DNA from: UBA4582 sp965657335
Lineage (GTDB): Bacteria; Pseudomonadota; Gammaproteobacteria; Pseudomonadales; Azotimanducaceae
DNA length: 64,000 bases
Assembly (NCBI GenBank): GCA_965657335.1
Contig: CBFHOH010000013.1
Coordinates: 1-64,000, forward strand
Reading direction: 5' to 3'
Each line of letters opens with the position of its first letter. Position 1 is the first letter of the stretch. A program made the translations under genes and the position numbers. The notes below the pieces were generated by a model. The model was not told where the DNA came from, did not search any database, and saw only the letters and a program-made list of their open reading frames with translations. Positions 63,117-64,000 of this stretch are shown piece by piece.

Positions 63117-64000
63117 TTGTTTGCCTCTATCATAGTAAGCGCTCTAGCTTTGTTGCTAATTTTCCTCTTCTTCAATCGACCAACGCTTAACTCGAAAGCG
63201 CCCTTGTCAACTGTTCCAGATAACCTGTCAATGGCTGAACTTGAACGCTGGGTTAAACATTCGGAATCCAACACGCGCGATATTGTCGAGGGTGCCGAAG
63301 CTATGATTGAGTTTGCGGACAGCGATGCACCCACTCAAACCAGTATATGTTTTCTTTACGTGCACGGATTTTCCGCCAGCCGACAGGAAACTGCGCCAGT
63401 AACCTCGGAGATAGCAAGCCACTTTCATGCCAATGTTTTTCACGCACGCCTCGCCGGACATGGTGTTGGTTCCGCGGGCATGATCAGCAGCGCAGAATCT
63501 TGGCTGCAAAGTATGGTTGATGCGTGGAAAATCGCCGAATATTTGGGAGAAGAAGTTGTTATCGTCGCCACCTCGACAGGCGCACCACTGACTGTCTGGC
63601 TGCTCAAACAGTTAGGCGTTGCAAAAAAAGTAACCGCCGTACTTTTCATGTCGCCAAACTTTAGAATCAAGAACCCTTTCGGGTTTTTGTTAACTTGGCC
63701 GTTGTCGCCTCATTGGGTTCACTTACTCTTGGGTCGTACGCATAGCTGGGAGGCTGAATCAGAGATACACGCAAGGGTCTGGACGAGCAGCTACTCAACA
63801 CTGGCCGTGATCGAAATGCAGAAGGTAGTCGACTGGGCTAAGGCAACCAATCTGGGCAACATCGAAACGCCGCTCGCCATGATGTGCTTGAAAAATGATC
63901 CGACGGTTAACGCAAAAACCGCCGAAGAAGTCTTCCGACGCTGGGGCGCAACAATCAAGTCACACATACCAGTTAAGCAAGATAGCGACAACGCCGAGCA
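63117..64000 (+). CDS. Membrane-anchored alpha/beta hydrolase (3' truncated)
   Basis: The frame is open from 63072 to the end of the window; about 294 codons are present from the first plausible start, TTG 63117, for which no clear ribosome-binding site is seen. One hydrophobic helix (about 2-20) anchors it, then an alpha/beta-hydrolase core: the oxyanion strand VHGFSASRQE (about 82), HARLAGHGVG, and the nucleophile elbow ATSTGAPL, where Ser is in a T-S-T-G rather than the G-x-S-x-G form. The acidic residue and the catalytic His should lie near or past the edge. Similar enzymes include carboxylesterases and monoacylglycerol lipases. Substrate unknown. Confidence 0.75.
   Translation, partial: MFASIIVSALALLLIFLFFNRPTLNSKAPLSTVPDNLSMAELERWVKHSESNTRDIVEGAEAMIEFADSDAPTQTSICFLYVHGFSASRQETAPVTSEIASHFHANVFHARLAGHGVGSAGMISSAESWLQSMVDAWKIAEYLGEEVVIVATSTGAPLTVWLLKQLGVAKKVTAVLFMSPNFRIKNPFGFLLTWPLSPHWVHLLLGRTHSWEAESEIHARVWTSSYSTLAVIEMQKVVDWAKATNLGNIETPLAMMCLKNDPTVNAKTAEEVFRRWGATIKSHIPVKQDSDNAE

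Noticed and set aside
63059..63991. Several minus-strand open frames near the window end
   Set aside because: They are shadows of the plus-strand alpha/beta hydrolase, whose frame carries clear family motifs.
1..64000. CRISPR array, prophage, insertion sequence or rRNA operon
   Set aside because: No spaced repeats, integrase or transposase genes, or rRNA-like sequence were seen anywhere in the window.

Overview
The window reads as chromosome from a free-living, probably marine, aerobic gammaproteobacterium. This rests on gene content: RdgC, a fused RlmKL, a complete System I cytochrome c maturation operon, monomeric NADP-isocitrate dehydrogenase, a Haemophilus-type peroxiredoxin-glutaredoxin fusion, an HAE1-type RND pump and outer-membrane porins. 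No rRNA, tRNA, CRISPR array, phage or insertion sequence is visible. Species cannot be named from the sequence alone.

Layout. 1-5108: the tail of a glycosyltransferase, then three paralogous DUF4397 lipoproteins (two tandem, one convergent). 5319-8363: RlmKL and a predicted exported methyltransferase. 8425-11225: a nitrogen module, with an NtrC-like site and a near-consensus sigma-54 promoter in front of a TorF-family porin, then glnK-amtB. 11394-17783: peroxiredoxin-glutaredoxin, rdgC, a SoxC-type sulfite dehydrogenase with a c-type cytochrome partner, small proteins and asnS. 17836-21840: an M81 metallopeptidase and icd. 21923-27341: a catabolic cluster with an FAH-family enzyme carrying a signal peptide, an amidohydrolase, two crotonase-fold enzymes, a methyltransferase and an SDR, followed by a HAD gene remnant. 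27666-33246: a leftward operon DUF1538 -> PII-like -> PII-like -> CPA1 antiporter with cyclic-nucleotide-binding domain -> CBS protein. This is the most promising poorly described system here. 33409-39047: SMP-30 lactonase/MBL pair, then APC permease, DDAH-like hydrolase and recQ overlapping by 4 bp each. 39355-43719: RND pump and adaptor. 43720-50823: aldo-keto reductase, YeiH exporter, a possible 37-residue membrane peptide, MazG, methyltransferase, PhoH, RidA, UrcA and a porin. 51053-54512: LLM oxidoreductase, crotonase and class III CoA-transferase, then a GFA protein. 54671-62821: a RIO kinase convergent with ccmABCDEFGHI. 63117-64000: the start of a membrane-anchored alpha/beta hydrolase that runs off the window.

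How the genes fit together. Cytochrome c maturation would supply haem attachment for the cytochrome partner of SoxC. The TorF-glnK-amtB unit looks switched on by nitrogen limitation. The DUF1538 island couples small-molecule sensors (PII-like, CBS, cyclic-nucleotide) to two membrane transporters, suggesting cation or pH homeostasis under metabolic control; this is inference from gene order and domains. The remaining accessory genes point to a heterotroph using acyl-CoA-type and methylated-arginine substrates.
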